This document shows positions 10,101-18,429 of a DNA stretch of 64,000 nt, one piece after another. Source of the DNA: Flavobacteriales bacterium (GTDB taxonomy: Bacteria; Bacteroidota; Bacteroidia; Flavobacteriales_D; Sanyastnellaceae); NCBI GenBank assembly GCA_016722445.1, contig JADKIZ010000005.1, positions 124,001-188,000 on the forward strand, written 5' to 3'. The notes below the pieces were generated by a model, which did no database searches, was not told where the DNA came from, and worked only from the letters and a program-made list of their open reading frames with translations. Made by a program: the position numbers and the translations under genes. How positions within the stretch are numbered: position 1 is the stretch's first letter; each line of letters opens with the position of its first letter.

Positions 10101-13100
10101 CATAGTTCCAATTGTTGACATCCACAAAAAGTGAAGTATTGGCAAATTCAATTGTTAGCGGAGAGCAACCAGAAAATACATCTGGTGTAAATTCCGCAAC
10201 TGGTGTTGGATTGATAACAAGTGGATGAACTGCAGTGTCAACACAACCGAAAGATGATGTCGCAATCAAAGTGATATCATAAATCACTACATCTTCTGTA
10301 TTGTTATCAAAAACAGAAGTCGGAGACGACATGACTGACACTATACCATTATCAAAATCCCATTGATATGAAATGGCATTTTCACTTTGATTGATTAAAG
10401 TGACCGTAGCAGGCGAACAGTATTGGCCGGGATCATTAAATTCAGCTATAACCACAGGATAGGTAGTGATCGTAACACTGTGTTGCGAAATACAACCTTG
10501 CGGCGATGTTGCTGTTAAATGGATTTCAAAATCTTCTGGAACTGAACCAGAATTATAGAAGGTGTGTTGTTGCAGGGTATCTGTCAATGAAGAATCTGTT
10601 CCATCACCATATTCCCATAAGAGGTTTGACGCAAAAACCGTATTGTTTGTGATATTCACCTCTACTGGTGAACAGCCTGCGATCACATCCACCGTAAAAT
10701 CTGCAAGTGGTGATGGATTCACGGTGATGTCATGTGTCACAGTATCACTGCAGCCAAACATGGATGAGGCAACCATGGTTATGGTATAACTCAATGGCGC
10801 TCCTGTATTATTGGTAAATTCAATCGCCGGATTTTGTGTTACCGATTGTAACCCATTACCAAAATCCCAAGCATAAGAAGTAGCATTGATACTTGTATTA
10901 ACGAAATTGATCGTCACAGGAGAGCAATACACTCCGGGATCATCAAATGCCGCTACAAGTTCAGGATATACCTGAATATTCAAAGAAAACGTGTTCGTGC
11001 ATCCATCCGTTGTGGTTGCAGTAAGAACTATCGTTCTTGTGATAACAGTTGTTCCCGGGTTGGTATAAGTATGAGAGTGTACCGTGTCCGTTTCACTTGA
11101 AAATGTTCCATCACCATAATCCCACGTATATGAATCTGCATGGATCGAAAGATTGGTAAAATCAATGGTCAGTGGGCCACATCCTGCATCTTGATTCACG
11201 GTAAATTGTGCAACCGGTGAAGGAAACACTGTTACAACTGCAGAAGCTGTATCCGTACAACCAAATGCCGATGATCCGATCAATTCAACAGTATAGTTTA
11301 CCGTCGTGTCAGAGGTGTTCTGAAACATATGTGTTGGCATGGCCACTGGAGATACGCTACCATCTCCAAAATCCCAATTGAAAACCTGAACACCTTGTAT
11401 AAACGGCATCGTTGTGGTCAAAGGAGCACAACCTTCCGCTCCCGCGATCGTGAAGTCGAAAACAGCAAGTGGGTACACAATGATTGTTTGCGTAGTAGTA
11501 TCATTACAACCATTCGGACTATATGCAATCAATGTAATATCATAAGAATCCAGCACACCACTTGTATTGATATACATGTTGGTTGGATTGACCAGATTCG
11601 ACGTAGTGCCGTCACCAAGATCCCATAAATAACTTACTGCGTTCTGTGAAGTATTCGTAAAATAAGCTTCAAAAGGACTACAGCCAGGAGGATTGGCATT
11701 GTCCAGGAATGAAGCCACTGCGCCAGGATGCACTGTCACATACATCGTGTCGGAAGAACCACATCCAAATGCATTCAATGCAGTGAGTGTGATCATGTAT
11801 GTAGTATCGGTGTTTGAAGTATTCAAAAACGTGTGATCCAATTCGAATGTCTCTTCAGAATAACCATCGCTGAAAGACCATTGATATACGAAAGCTGAAT
11901 CACTCTCATTGAAAAACTGCACTGTGAGAGGCGAGCAACCAGTAACGATATTCGAATTCAATTGTGCTAACGGCGCATGATCCACAAGCACACTCATGGT
12001 ATCTGTTCCACTGCAATTTGCAGTGTTGACATTCAAGGTAACGAGATACGTACCTGCACTTGCATACTGATAGTCGGGCGACTGATCTGTGGACGTTCCG
12101 CCATCTCCAAAATCCCAATCCCAATCAGTTATATCATCACCTGGAGTATAGGTAGTCATGTCCTGAAATGTGGCTATTTCACCTTCGCATAGATCGAAAA
12201 CATTGAAATCCACAACAGGGGAATCATACACATGCAACACAACATGATCACTCGCTGTACAACCATTAAGGCTACTAACATTAATGTCCACATCGTAATT
12301 ACCTGCTGCGTTCATGAATATTGACGGCGGATTCTGCCCGCTGAATGTAAATGGTGCTGTTTCCAATGTCCAATCCCAAGTTGTGGCATTGGTCGTATTT
12401 ACCGTTAATGTTGTAGTGAGAGAATCACATCCAACGCCGACATCAGGAATGATATCAACCGTCGGACTGGGCAGCACGACGACTTGAACCCAAGCGGTAT
12501 CCGTACATCCGTTCGCTCCACTGATTCCAACCATTGCACCTACATTGTATGTGCCCGGACTGTTGTATATATATGTGATGTTTCCTGAACCCGTGGGCAT
12601 CCATCCCATTCCTGTATCCAGATTCCATTTATATACGTTGGCTCCTCCAGAAGATTGCTGTAAAAAAGTAATGGTTTCACCAACACAAACCGTATCTGGT
12701 GTAGCTGCAATAGCCGCCACTGGCGGCGGAACAATTTGTATGGTAATACTGGTTGGAGCGATACCGCAAAAATTACTGTCCAAAAGTTCTACTGTATAAC
12801 TTCCGATACCGGGATAGTGCATGGTATGAGGGAAGGTAGGTGGCCATGGTGTCCAATCAATGATACTGTCATGACCCAATCCCCAGTAATCACCAAAATT
12901 CCAGTATTCATACCTCTGGTATATATTACCTTGAAATAAACAATTTCGATAAGTGGTATTCGTGAAGGTTACCGTGGTATCAGGATAACAAAGCAATGTT
13001 GCCGAAGCTGTAATGGAAGGATCATCAAGGTCCCAAATTCTGATCGGATCAAAAGTTGCAGTTGAATGACCTCCTTGAACTACATTACAATAATTCTCAG

Positions 13101-13689
13101 CAGTTAATGTGACTACAGTTTCACAAGTTACCGTTCCAACTTCATAGGTGTGTTGTATGGTTTGATTCCAGTTGGTATAATCAAAAACCAGAATAGGTGA
13201 ACCATCACCAAAATCCCAAGTGAAAATGGTAGTTTCAGAAACATTCGTAGATGAGTTGATGAATTCCATCATCTGAGGCGCACACGCTTGTGTGAGACCT
13301 CCGACAGGAATCTGGATTGATGCACTGGATGCTTCTTCCATCACCACAACACCAGTCGTGACACACCCAGAAGATGTTTCAGTGATGGTTACCGTAAAGG
13401 TGTCAACCGTTGCCGTATAAACGTGACTTTGAAAAGTTGGCGGACTCCATGATGCACCTGACGTAACCGGTGAACCATCACCCCAATCGATAGAATATCC
13501 ATTCCATGTGTCAGGCGTACTGAGGTTAAACGTAAAGTTATTGCCACTGCACGAGTACCAATATGGGTCATCGTTTACCTGACCATAAAAATCAAACACA
13601 TGCGGACACTGAGCCCGTGCGCCGAATATTGACAGCAGGAAGACAATGGCAGTAGTGGAGATTTTTAGTTTCTTGTAACGAAGGATCAT
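7126..13689 (-). CDS. Giant PKD-repeat protein with T9SS type B (gliding-motility type) sorting domain
   Basis: A 2187-residue secreted protein. Residues 1-26 form a signal peptide ending in GARA-Q. The rest is about 24 PKD-like units, each marked by a W-x-FGDG type turn (for example WDFGDG, WNYGDG, YAWDFGNG). In the middle two unit types alternate: one with GCSPLT and YGDG, the other with YCSPV and a degenerate FGNG/FDNG. The last about 90 residues (FPNAFTPN, then YQLQIFNKWGE, then VYVWKVRATF) are a CHU_C/type B T9SS sorting domain, predicting export and surface attachment by the T9SS. The PorP/SprF gene follows after 16 nt, probably co-transcribed. It is likely an adhesin or surface filament; the ligand is unknown. 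Confidence 0.93.
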   Translation of the reverse strand: MILRYKKLKISTTAIVFLLSIFGARAQCPHVFDFYGQVNDDPYWYSCSGNNFTFNLSTPDTWNGYSIDWGDGSPVTSGASWSPPTFQSHVYTATVDTFTVTITETSSGCVTTGVVVMEEASSASIQIPVGGLTQACAPQMMEFINSSTNVSETTIFTWDFGDGSPILVFDYTNWNQTIQHTYEVGTVTCETVVTLTAENYCNVVQGGHSTATFDPIRIWDLDDPSITASATLLCYPDTTVTFTNTTYRNCLFQGNIYQRYEYWNFGDYWGLGHDSIIDWTPWPPTFPHTMHYPGIGSYTVELLDSNFCGIAPTSITIQIVPPPVAAIAATPDTVCVGETITFLQQSSGGANVYKWNLDTGMGWMPTGSGNITYIYNSPGTYNVGAMVGISGANGCTDTAWVQVVVLPSPTVDIIPDVGVGCDSLTTTLTVNTTNATTWDWTLETAPFTFSGQNPPSIFMNAAGNYDVDINVSSLNGCTASDHVVLHVYDSPVVDFNVFDLCEGEIATFQDMTTYTPGDDITDWDWDFGDGGTSTDQSPDYQYASAGTYLVTLNVNTANCSGTDTMSVLVDHAPLAQLNSNIVTGCSPLTVQFFNESDSAFVYQWSFSDGYSEETFELDHTFLNTSNTDTTYMITLTALNAFGCGSSDTMYVTVHPGAVASFLDNANPPGCSPFEAYFTNTSQNAVSYLWDLGDGTTSNLVNPTNMYINTSGVLDSYDITLIAYSPNGCNDTTTQTIIVYPLAVFDFTIAGAEGCAPLTTTMPFIQGVQVFNWDFGDGSVSPVAMPTHMFQNTSDTTVNYTVELIGSSAFGCTDTASAVVTVFPSPVAQFTVNQDAGCGPLTIDFTNLSIHADSYTWDYGDGTFSSETDTVHSHTYTNPGTTVITRTIVLTATTTDGCTNTFSLNIQVYPELVAAFDDPGVYCSPVTINFVNTSINATSYAWDFGNGLQSVTQNPAIEFTNNTGAPLSYTITMVASSMFGCSDTVTHDITVNPSPLADFTVDVIAGCSPVEVNITNNTVFASNLLWEYGDGTDSSLTDTLQQHTFYNSGSVPEDFEIHLTATSPQGCISQHSVTITTYPVVIAEFNDPGQYCSPATVTLINQSENAISYQWDFDNGIVSVMSSPTSVFDNNTEDVVIYDITLIATSSFGCVDTAVHPLVINPTPVAEFTPDVFSGCSPLTIEFANTSLFVDVNNWNYGDGVISSIGDSLHQHTFVNTSTIPVTYDVELTTLTAEGCSDMASISIVVYPAVQAGFGDPGVHCSPVTVSFTNSSIGAVGYQWEFSNGLTSVLPEPTTYYSNSTGDPITYPISLIAVSQFGCTDTVTQDILINPTPVAGFTPDLIGGCSPLTVTFSNTSVNADIYAWSFGDGALSDSSSSSLSHIYENNSADVMNFNVVLTTTSVEGCSSQANATIQVYPHVTASFMEPGSHYSPVNVSFINTSENAIAYNWDFGNSVQSIMENPSVYFANPADTSIVLNVQLMVTSPFGCSDVAQWPLTIHPTPIADFMMSESAACEPSPVTITNNSQVATIFNWNYGDGQTSSEAGLQHVHQFAEPLNGSSTYNIVLTATTEFGCVDTSAQVFSLYPEVFAVFAVDTIGCSPFNALFSNQSVGAVSYQWLFGDSQVSQLTTPAHTYTTGNEFDQDFEATLIATNLYGCTDTTTQTIHVMHSPLAVAQIDTMAGCYPTVVTFYNGSIGADSFVWTYGTGQTSTTDAEYHDYQYINVTSSVYTYPISLIATTDYGCSDQSNLTIDIAPEITADFYSIEEGCSPLQITFDNTSDGGDSYLWDFGDGDYSTDYEPTHTFFNWATTDTSYQVTFILFDSFGCSDTTSTTIHVYANPIASFDVSPDIQLYPDATITIDNTTIGGELSYNWDMDDGNELYVAEPGSYTYLSWGEYTIQLIVTNGSCSDTAYRTIEILPPPPVANFEGPAEGCVPLTVSFTNLSENNIFSNWLFGDGGASTATNPVYTYYQPGTYTVSLVVMGADGTTDQMVQEQIIQVYPRAQAAFTVNPNEVNVPGEPVYCLNLSQNATSYQWDFGDGNTSVEENPLYYYQAEGDYDIQLIAENEFGCPDTTILPGVVHASAAGLIHFPNAFTPNTIESSGGIYDAHSFDNDVFFPMHNGVVKYQLQIFNKWGEMLFESNDVNRGWDGYYRGSLVKQDVYVWKVRATFVDGQNVEQSGDVTLIVK

Positions 13690-13917
13690 AGCCGATTTCT
13701 ACGCAGTCCAATTAAATTAGTAGACAATGCCATTAGACTTTTCGACCAAAACACGAGTTCACCACACGAACAACGATTTACAGCCCTACCAACACGGATT
13801 TCTTCATGAATGGATATTTAAGCCAAAACCCGCTTTAAAACAGATCATACCCATTCATAGCACTTTAGAAAAACCGATGATTGCTCCATTTTTTCGGGCA
13901 ACCGCAAAGAGCGTGTT

Positions 13918-13925
13918 TACATTTG
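13918..13925 (+). promoter_or_regulatory. Candidate -7 element for panD
   Basis: TACATTTG fits the Bacteroidota -7 consensus TAnnTTTG. It ends 4 nt before the panD ATG, so transcription would begin at or next to the start codon, giving a leaderless mRNA. A T-rich stretch about 25 nt upstream (13890-13895) could serve as the -33 region. No experimental support. Confidence 0.45.
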
Positions 13926-13929
13926 CGCC

Positions 13930-14280
13930 ATGTTGATTGAAGTGCTGAAATCAAAAATTCACCGGATCACGGTGACCGAATCAAACCTGAATTATATCGG
14001 CAGTATTACACTGGATCCGCTCCTGATGGAGGCTGCAGATATGATAGAAGGTGAAAAAGTGCAGGTATTAAACTGTATGAATGGCGAGCGTCTTGAAACC
14101 TACATCATTACTGGGGAAAAAGGCAGTGGCACTGTGTGCCTCAATGGTCCCGCAGCAAGAAAAGTGGCTCCCGGCGATGTGGTTATTGTGGTTACATACG
14201 CCCACATGACCCGCGATGAAGCCATAGCTTTCAAGCCTACCATTATTTTCCCTGATACCGTAACGAACAAGCTTGTCTGA
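13930..14280 (+). CDS. panD: Aspartate 1-decarboxylase
   Basis: PanD decarboxylates L-aspartate to beta-alanine for pantothenate and coenzyme A synthesis. The proenzyme self-cleaves at a Gly-Ser bond, the Ser becoming the pyruvoyl cofactor; here the site is Y22-I-G24-S25, at the usual position. The 116-residue length and conserved parts (LNGPAAR near residue 75, then GDVVIVVTYA) match the family. It starts 240 nt from the divergent PKD gene and is followed 17 nt later by the YbhN-like gene and then rfaE2, probably one transcript. A promoter-like TACATTTG sits 4 nt before the ATG. Confidence 0.96.
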   Translation: MLIEVLKSKIHRITVTESNLNYIGSITLDPLLMEAADMIEGEKVQVLNCMNGERLETYIITGEKGSGTVCLNGPAARKVAPGDVVIVVTYAHMTRDEAIAFKPTIIFPDTVTNKLV

Positions 14281-14297
14281 TCAGGCATACAACCAAG

Positions 14298-15266
14298 GTG
14301 AATTCCAACTTTAGAAAAACCGCAGTCTATCTCATTTTTCTAGCACTTGCTGCAGTGCTGATGTGGTTTCTGTATAAAGACATCAGTTGGGAGAACGACT
14401 TAAAACCTTCGCTGCAGCGCGTCAATTGGTGGTGGATTCTCATCTCATTTTTGATTGGATACAGCGCTACTGTGATACGTGGTCTCCGCTGGAACCTGAT
14501 GCTCGAACCCATGGGTTTTAAGGCTCACAATTGGACCTCCATTCATTCCGTAGCATTTGGTTATTGCATGAATAATCTCGTTCCCAGATCCGGAGAACTC
14601 GCAAGATGCACATTGCTCAATCGTGCAGAAAAAATTCCGGTCAATAAACTCATCGGAACCGTCATACTTGAGCGTATTGTAGATGTGTTATTGCTGGCAG
14701 CTTTAATGCTTGCTGCTTTCATTCTCAAGGCAGATGCACTCAGTAATTTATTTACCCAAGTTGACGCAGGAAAAGGTAAATTAATCCTTTACATACTCGT
14801 TGCCGGAATTCTTGGTTTGGTGTTTTTCATGATTGCGCTGAAATACCTTAGTCATATTCCATTCATCTCAAAAGTCAGACACTTTTTCACCGGTATTGGA
14901 GAAGGAATCAAAACAATTTATCAATTGCGACAGCAGGGATTGTTCTGGCTATACTCTATCGGTATTTGGGGTGCATGGTTGCTGATGACGTTTTGCTCTA
15001 TGCAGGCGCTTCAAGAAACACAACACATGACCCTGTCGGATACGGTATTTTTCATGGCCGCAGGAAGTCTCGGAATGTTGGTTCCAACTCCTGGTGGTGC
15101 TGGAGCATTTCATGGCATGGCTGTGCTTGGATTTGAAGCGCTGGGTTATGATGGCGCTGTTGGAAGGATCTATGCGTTGATTTCCTGGTCCGTAAAAACC
15201 ACATTCGATATTTTGATCGGTGCTGTTGGATTTTTTATCGTGACCTCACGCAAAATAAAAATTTGA
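14298..15266 (+). CDS. YbhN/AglD-like flippase-domain membrane protein (UPF0104)
   Basis: A 322-residue inner-membrane protein with about eight hydrophobic segments. RSGELARC and PTPGGAGAFHG are hallmark motifs of the lysylphosphatidylglycerol synthetase transmembrane-domain/UPF0104 family. Members are thought to act in lipid or lipid-linked substrate translocation; the substrate here is unknown. The start is GTG at 14298, the only reasonable one before the first helix, and lies 17 nt after panD. The stop codon overlaps the rfaE2 start (TGATG), implying translational coupling. Confidence 0.88.
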   Translation: MNSNFRKTAVYLIFLALAAVLMWFLYKDISWENDLKPSLQRVNWWWILISFLIGYSATVIRGLRWNLMLEPMGFKAHNWTSIHSVAFGYCMNNLVPRSGELARCTLLNRAEKIPVNKLIGTVILERIVDVLLLAALMLAAFILKADALSNLFTQVDAGKGKLILYILVAGILGLVFFMIALKYLSHIPFISKVRHFFTGIGEGIKTIYQLRQQGLFWLYSIGIWGAWLLMTFCSMQALQETQHMTLSDTVFFMAAGSLGMLVPTPGGAGAFHGMAVLGFEALGYDGAVGRIYALISWSVKTTFDILIGAVGFFIVTSRKIKI

Positions 15267-15763
15267 TGATCGCCCAAAATCTGGATGAACTCGTTGAACT
15301 GGTCTCCACCTGGAAATCACAACAGAAGCGTATTGTATGCACCAATGGCGTCTTTGATATCCTACATGCAGGACACGTCGATTATCTTCAAAAATCAAAA
15401 GAACTTGGAGATGTGCTCATCGTTGGAATGAACAATGATGCATCTGTACGAAGTCTGAACAAAGGACCTGAAAGACCAATCAATGGTGAAAATGCAAGGG
15501 CTTTTGTTTTGAGTGCATTGCGATGTGTTGATGCTGTCATCATATTCTCTGATCACACTCCAATCAAAGTCATTGAAGCTGTTTTACCAGATGTTTTGGT
15601 GAAAGGAGGCGACTACGATCCTGACGTGATCGACCCATCAGATAAGCGATATATCGTAGGATCTGCAGAAGTGAAAAGCAATGGCGGAAATGTCTGTGTT
15701 ATCCCATTGGTAGAAGGATTTTCAACTACGAATATTGTAGGCAAAATAAAAAAACCCGGATGA
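15266..15763 (+). CDS. rfaE2: D-glycero-beta-D-manno-heptose 1-phosphate adenylyltransferase
   Basis: A nucleotidyltransferase that adenylates heptose 1-phosphate on the way to ADP-heptose for the LPS inner core. The 165-residue protein has the cytidylyltransferase-like signature TNGVFDILHAGHVDYL with the HxGH motif, then GMNNDASVRSLNKGPERPIN and VKGGDY. It corresponds to the C-terminal half of E. coli HldE, as a stand-alone RfaE2. The ATG at 15266 overlaps the upstream stop codon; a TTG at 15263 is one codon earlier. Its stop codon lies inside the loop of the terminator hairpin. Confidence 0.94.
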   Translation: MIAQNLDELVELVSTWKSQQKRIVCTNGVFDILHAGHVDYLQKSKELGDVLIVGMNNDASVRSLNKGPERPINGENARAFVLSALRCVDAVIIFSDHTPIKVIEAVLPDVLVKGGDYDPDVIDPSDKRYIVGSAEVKSNGGNVCVIPLVEGFSTTNIVGKIKKPG

Positions 15764-15775
15764 ACCGGGTCTTTT
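15754..15775. terminator. Rho-independent terminator between rfaE2 and DUF349 gene
   Basis: ACCCGG (15754-15759), 5-nt loop containing the rfaE2 TGA, CCGGGT (15765-15770), then CTTTT; an A-run precedes it, so it can serve both convergent genes. Confidence 0.85.
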
Positions 15776-15791
15776 AAAGTCTTCTTTTCTA

Positions 15792-17483
15792 TTATGCACT
15801 AAGCATATCAAGCTTCTTGCGGATGTCGTCAATTTCCCGCTCAGTCGCTTTGATCTTCTTCTCGATATCTTTCCTCAAAGCTTCAGCGCCTTTACCAGTG
15901 AAAATACCCATGTTATTTTCATATTGAGCAATCTGGTGCTTCAGCTTTTCGATTTTTTCTTTCATGAAACTTCTTTCACGTTTCAATTTCATATCGCCAT
16001 CATTACTTCCCTTGATGGTAGCCAAACGATTGCGGAAATTAGACATTTCCTTTTCCTCGCGATCAGCATTGATTGCACCATATTTGATATCGAGCAATTG
16101 ATTATAACGATCCATGATCTCTTTCACCTTCTCGCGTGGAACGTAGCCTACTTCATGCCAACGCTCACCGAATGCTTTAAGATTTGCGAGATCTGTGCCT
16201 TTGTTCCCTGTTATTTCCAGCGCTTCCAATTCACGCAACATATCTTCTTTCAAGGTAAGATTCTGCGCCTGTTCATCGATCACTTTCGCGTAATTTTCCT
16301 TTTTACGACTGAAGAAATGATCACAGGTTGATCTGAAACGCAACCATAGTTTTTGTTCATCGCGAGGATCAGCGGAACCGACAGCCTTCCATGCTTCCTG
16401 AAGCTTCTTCAAAGAATCAGTTGCACCTTTCCAATCATCGCTGTTTTGCAATTCTCTCGCCTTTTCAATCAGCGCCTCTTTTTTCTCCTTGTTGTCTTTG
16501 TAAGAAGACCTCTTGATATCCATAAAGGCTTTGCGTTTGCTAAAGAACAAATCGCAAAGTCCTCTGAATTCCTGCCAAACTTCTTCATTCTCCTTCTTGC
16601 GCGCCCAGCCAATGGTTCTCCATTCTTCTTGCAACTTCAACACTTCATCAGTCCAACGATTCCAAGTAGCCGCATTGGTAATTTCCATGGTGAGGATCTC
16701 ACTCATCTTAGCGACCAAAGCTTTTTTACGTGTGAGGTTTTCTTCACTGTGTGAATGAATCTCATCGTAATGAGCTTGAATCCGGTTCTGTGCTTCGCGC
16801 AATACACCGAAGAAAGTATCGCCCAATTCTTTGAAACTCTCACGTGGAGAAGGACCTATATTCATCCATTCACGGTGAAATTTGCGCACCATGACTTCAA
16901 GGTCATTGATCGAAGTCACTTCTGCCAGCTTCTTGGATTCCTCGATCATTTCTTCCTTCTTACGAAGATTAATCTTCAGATCGTGATCCTGAAGTGACTT
17001 ATAGATATTGATATTGTAGAAAAACTCATGATTGAGTTTCACCCATTTTTCATGAATGTCGTGGTATTTATCTCCCGGAACATCACCAATGGTATTCCAT
17101 CTTTCGTTCAGTGCTTTGTGGGCACCAAAGGCTTTAGCAATATTCTGTTCGTCTTTTACCAGTGCGTCAAGTTCATTGAGCACTTCGTTCTTCAACCCCA
17201 GACTTTTCTGGCGTTCAGCGGCGAGCTTCTTCCCTTGCTCTTCAATGCGGTCCTCATATACCTTGAGCAATTCCTGATATGGAGACTCAAGTTCATCTGG
17301 TACGTAAACAAATTCTACGTCTTCAGGATGACCAGCAGCTTTGAAGGTTTCAAGTTGTACTTGTCTTTCTTTTGCAGACTCCGCTTTCCATTCGCCGCGG
17401 ATTTCGCGCACTGCATCACGGATGGACATAATATCCTCCGTGTTCAACAGCTCGCGCAGTTTTTCAATCAGTTGGTTTTTCAT
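15792..17483 (-). CDS. DUF349 repeat protein
   Basis: A 563-residue, highly charged, mostly helical protein. It has several DUF349 repeats of roughly 70 residues, seen as recurrent W-x-x-I/V-G motifs (NERWNTIGDVP, REWMNIGPSP, EEWRTIGWA, QEAWKAVGSADP, GERWHEVGYVP), followed by a coiled coil at about 485-560. It has no signal peptide. DUF349 proteins are widespread in Bacteroidota and their biochemical role is not established. The start (KNQLIEKLRELLN) fits the family. A promoter-like TACATTTG and a hairpin lie in the 5' leader. It converges with rfaE2 through a shared terminator. Confidence 0.92.
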   Translation of the reverse strand: MKNQLIEKLRELLNTEDIMSIRDAVREIRGEWKAESAKERQVQLETFKAAGHPEDVEFVYVPDELESPYQELLKVYEDRIEEQGKKLAAERQKSLGLKNEVLNELDALVKDEQNIAKAFGAHKALNERWNTIGDVPGDKYHDIHEKWVKLNHEFFYNINIYKSLQDHDLKINLRKKEEMIEESKKLAEVTSINDLEVMVRKFHREWMNIGPSPRESFKELGDTFFGVLREAQNRIQAHYDEIHSHSEENLTRKKALVAKMSEILTMEITNAATWNRWTDEVLKLQEEWRTIGWARKKENEEVWQEFRGLCDLFFSKRKAFMDIKRSSYKDNKEKKEALIEKARELQNSDDWKGATDSLKKLQEAWKAVGSADPRDEQKLWLRFRSTCDHFFSRKKENYAKVIDEQAQNLTLKEDMLRELEALEITGNKGTDLANLKAFGERWHEVGYVPREKVKEIMDRYNQLLDIKYGAINADREEKEMSNFRNRLATIKGSNDGDMKLKRERSFMKEKIEKLKHQIAQYENNMGIFTGKGAEALRKDIEKKIKATEREIDDIRKKLDMLSA

Positions 17484-17511
17484 TCAGAATTCAATAGGTC
17501 CGGCTTAATAC

Positions 17512-17535
17512 CGCTCCATTTTTTCAATGGGAGCG
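17512..17535 (-). promoter_or_regulatory. Stem-loop in the DUF349 leader
   Basis: On the minus strand CGCTCCCATT pairs with AATGGAGCG across a 5-nt loop, with one bulged C. It starts immediately after the promoter-like TACATTTG, so it would form the extreme 5' end of the mRNA, about 28 nt before the ATG. Role unknown; mRNA stabilisation is possible. Confidence 0.4.
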
Positions 17536-17543
17536 CAAATGTA
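17536..17543 (-). promoter_or_regulatory. Candidate -7 element for the DUF349 gene
   Basis: TACATTTG on the minus strand, followed by CGC exactly as at panD. It lies 52 nt before the ATG. No convincing -33 element is seen at the usual spacing. Confidence 0.45.
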
Positions 17544-17914
17544 ATGAAAGCCATTTCAAGTAAAAAGGCCTTCAACGAATGTTTGTTGTGAAGGGTTACC
17601 CTGATCCCGGAATATGACAATTATCACCCCAAATAGCCATTGAACCGAGGAATTATGGCTGGAATCATGAATGCTACGCGTTGATTTTATGCCTGCTTCT
17701 CAAATAAACGGTATCCAATAATAACCGGGGCTCAAATGGTCAAACTCAGTGTCCTTTTTTTACGCTTGAAAAAATTCTTCTGGTTGGTTGTATCCCTACA
17801 AAGCAGATCCAACAGATATAACCTGTCATTGAACGAAACAGAAATTCTTCGCCATCAATCCAAATCAACCTCACAAGAATTCTTTATGTCATGTAAAAAG
17901 TGTTTTAGTATTGC
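17544..17914. other. Intergenic region without a supportable gene
   Basis: About 370 nt between the DUF349 promoter and recX. The only open stretch (60 codons, 17736-17918, plus strand) has no recognisable features and overlaps the recX start, so I do not call it. No tRNA-like fold, repeat or terminator was found by eye. It must hold the recX promoter. Confidence 0.5.
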
Positions 17915-18406
17915 ATGAAAATGGCGAATACTGGAAGAAAATATCCCCCGGAAATGACCCGCAAAAAGATGATCGATTGGTGCAATAAAGCAGAACGATC
18001 ACAATGGGATGTCCGAAAAAAACTGCAGGATTGGCAAATACCATCACTAGAAAGGGAGAACATCATTGCTGAACTTATTGAGATGAACCTTCTGAATGAA
18101 AAAAGGTATGCCAGCGCATTTGCAAACGACAAATCGCGATTCAATCGATGGGGCTCAGCGAAAATCCGCGCACATCTTCATTCCAAAGGGATATCCGAAA
18201 GGAATATCCATGATGCGCTGAAAGAAATTGACGCCGGAGATACCGCGCTGGCCATCCAACAATTGATCGAAAAAAAACTACCTTCACTGAAAGGTCTGAA
18301 GACCTGGCAGAAAAAATATAAAATCATGCAGTACCTCAGCGGGAAAGGATTCCAGCGTGATGAGATGGAAGGTCTCATCGATCAGAAACTTGGAAATTCT
18401 GAGTAG
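17915..18406 (+). CDS. recX: RecX family regulatory protein
   Basis: RecX binds RecA filaments and modulates recombination. The 163-residue protein is all helical, with the triple three-helix repeat seen as WCNKAERSQWDVRKKL, then NEKRYASAFANDKSRFNRWG, then SKGISERNIHDAL and a final LSGKGFQRDEME. The NEKRYA...FNRWG block is typical of RecX. ATG at 17915 or 17921; either fits. recA is not in the window. It ends 23 nt from the convergent membrane-protein gene. Confidence 0.87.
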   Translation: MKMANTGRKYPPEMTRKKMIDWCNKAERSQWDVRKKLQDWQIPSLERENIIAELIEMNLLNEKRYASAFANDKSRFNRWGSAKIRAHLHSKGISERNIHDALKEIDAGDTALAIQQLIEKKLPSLKGLKTWQKKYKIMQYLSGKGFQRDEMEGLIDQKLGNSE

Positions 18407-18429
18407 ATTCTACTTCAAGCACAGACCTG

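Noticed and set aside
7126..13689. Regularly spaced similar DNA segments resembling a repeat array
   Set aside because: The spacing follows the PKD units of one open frame; repeats are imperfect and coding, so this is neither a CRISPR array nor a satellite. The same holds for the HYR gene at 24623-30422.
13727..13936. Plus-strand open frame upstream of panD
   Set aside because: 69 codons without features, overlapping the panD start and its promoter-like element.
17736..17918. Plus-strand open frame before recX
   Set aside because: Short, Lys/Phe/Ser-rich, no homologue recognised and overlaps the recX start.
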